From positions 1 to 6,125 of the forward strand of contig BBCA01000093.1 in assembly GCA_001311805.1 (NCBI GenBank): 6,125 bases of DNA. Reading direction: 5' to 3'. Numbering within the stretch: position 1 is the first letter of the stretch; each line of letters opens with the position of its first letter. Positions 5,972 through 6,125 of the stretch are shown here, in pieces. Under the pieces are notes generated by a model that did not search any database, was not told where the DNA came from, and worked only from the letters and a program-made list of their open reading frames with translations. The translations under genes and the position numbers were made by a program. The DNA is from Lentibacillus juripiscarius JCM 12147. GTDB taxonomy: Bacteria; Bacillota; Bacilli; Bacillales_D; Amphibacillaceae.

Positions 5972-6125
5972 AATGGACCTCTTTACTACCAATAGGTTAG
6001 TGTATTAAAGATACCAATAAGAAGGAGCAATACCCTAGCCACCTTTTTGGTAATAGCACCAATTTTTTTTTTGTACTTTTATTAATAGGGCCTACTTACG
6101 TCCAAAACACCAAATTAAAAGATAA

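Noticed and set aside
6047..6072. TTGGT-loop-ACCAA followed by ten T as a + strand terminator
   Set aside because: The stem is only five pairs and there is no + strand gene upstream to terminate; the T run may itself be miscounted.
1..6125. CRISPR array, tRNA/rRNA genes, insertion sequence with transposase, prophage genes
   Set aside because: No regularly spaced repeats, no cloverleaf or rRNA-like sequence and no transposase or phage motifs were seen on either strand.

Overview
The window looks like chromosome of a low-GC, spore-forming member of the Bacillaceae. The evidence is an AT-rich sequence, strong GGAGG-type ribosome binding sites, a spore-coat (CotF-like) protein, a YdhK-type lipoprotein, an OmpR-family regulator and a NhaC-type antiporter. 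A marine or salt-tolerant genus such as Oceanobacillus, Virgibacillus or Lentibacillus would fit, but the genus is inference.

Layout, left to right. Bases 1-330 hold no convincing gene, only one short reading frame with a good ribosome binding site. A small CotF-like coat protein follows on the + strand (about 331-695). Next, also on +, is a NhaC-family Na+/H+ (or organate/Na+) antiporter at 807-2329, split into two reading frames that overlap by ATGA at 1463. A bidirectional hairpin at 2521-2551 separates it from a convergent minus-strand block. In the order of transcription that block is: a membrane sensor histidine kinase (5971-4584), an OmpR-type response regulator (4594-3917, overlapping the kinase end by 11 bases), a small exported Met/His-rich protein (3832-3592), a strong terminator (3508-3545), an inverted-repeat element (3285-3360) and a YdhK-family lipoprotein (3229-2583) ending at the shared hairpin.

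The most important feature of this sequence is that almost every gene is interrupted by one-base indels, nearly all in short homopolymers. At least eleven are needed to restore the kinase, YdhK, the small exported protein and the antiporter. Each correction gives exactly the expected family sequence, and the corrected lengths are whole codon counts (kinase 462 aa, YdhK 215 aa, small protein 80 aa, antiporter 507 aa). This looks like homopolymer sequencing or assembly error more than biology, so 'split genes' here should not be taken at face value. Only the response regulator and the body of the coat protein read through cleanly.

How the genes may work together (inference): the kinase and regulator form a cognate two-component pair, encoded next to two extracytoplasmic proteins rich in Met and His (repeated HMEGM motifs in YdhK; an M-x-x-M-H-P and a C-H-G motif in the small protein). 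This suggests an envelope metal- or stress-response unit, possibly for copper. The coat protein and antiporter are probably unrelated neighbours.
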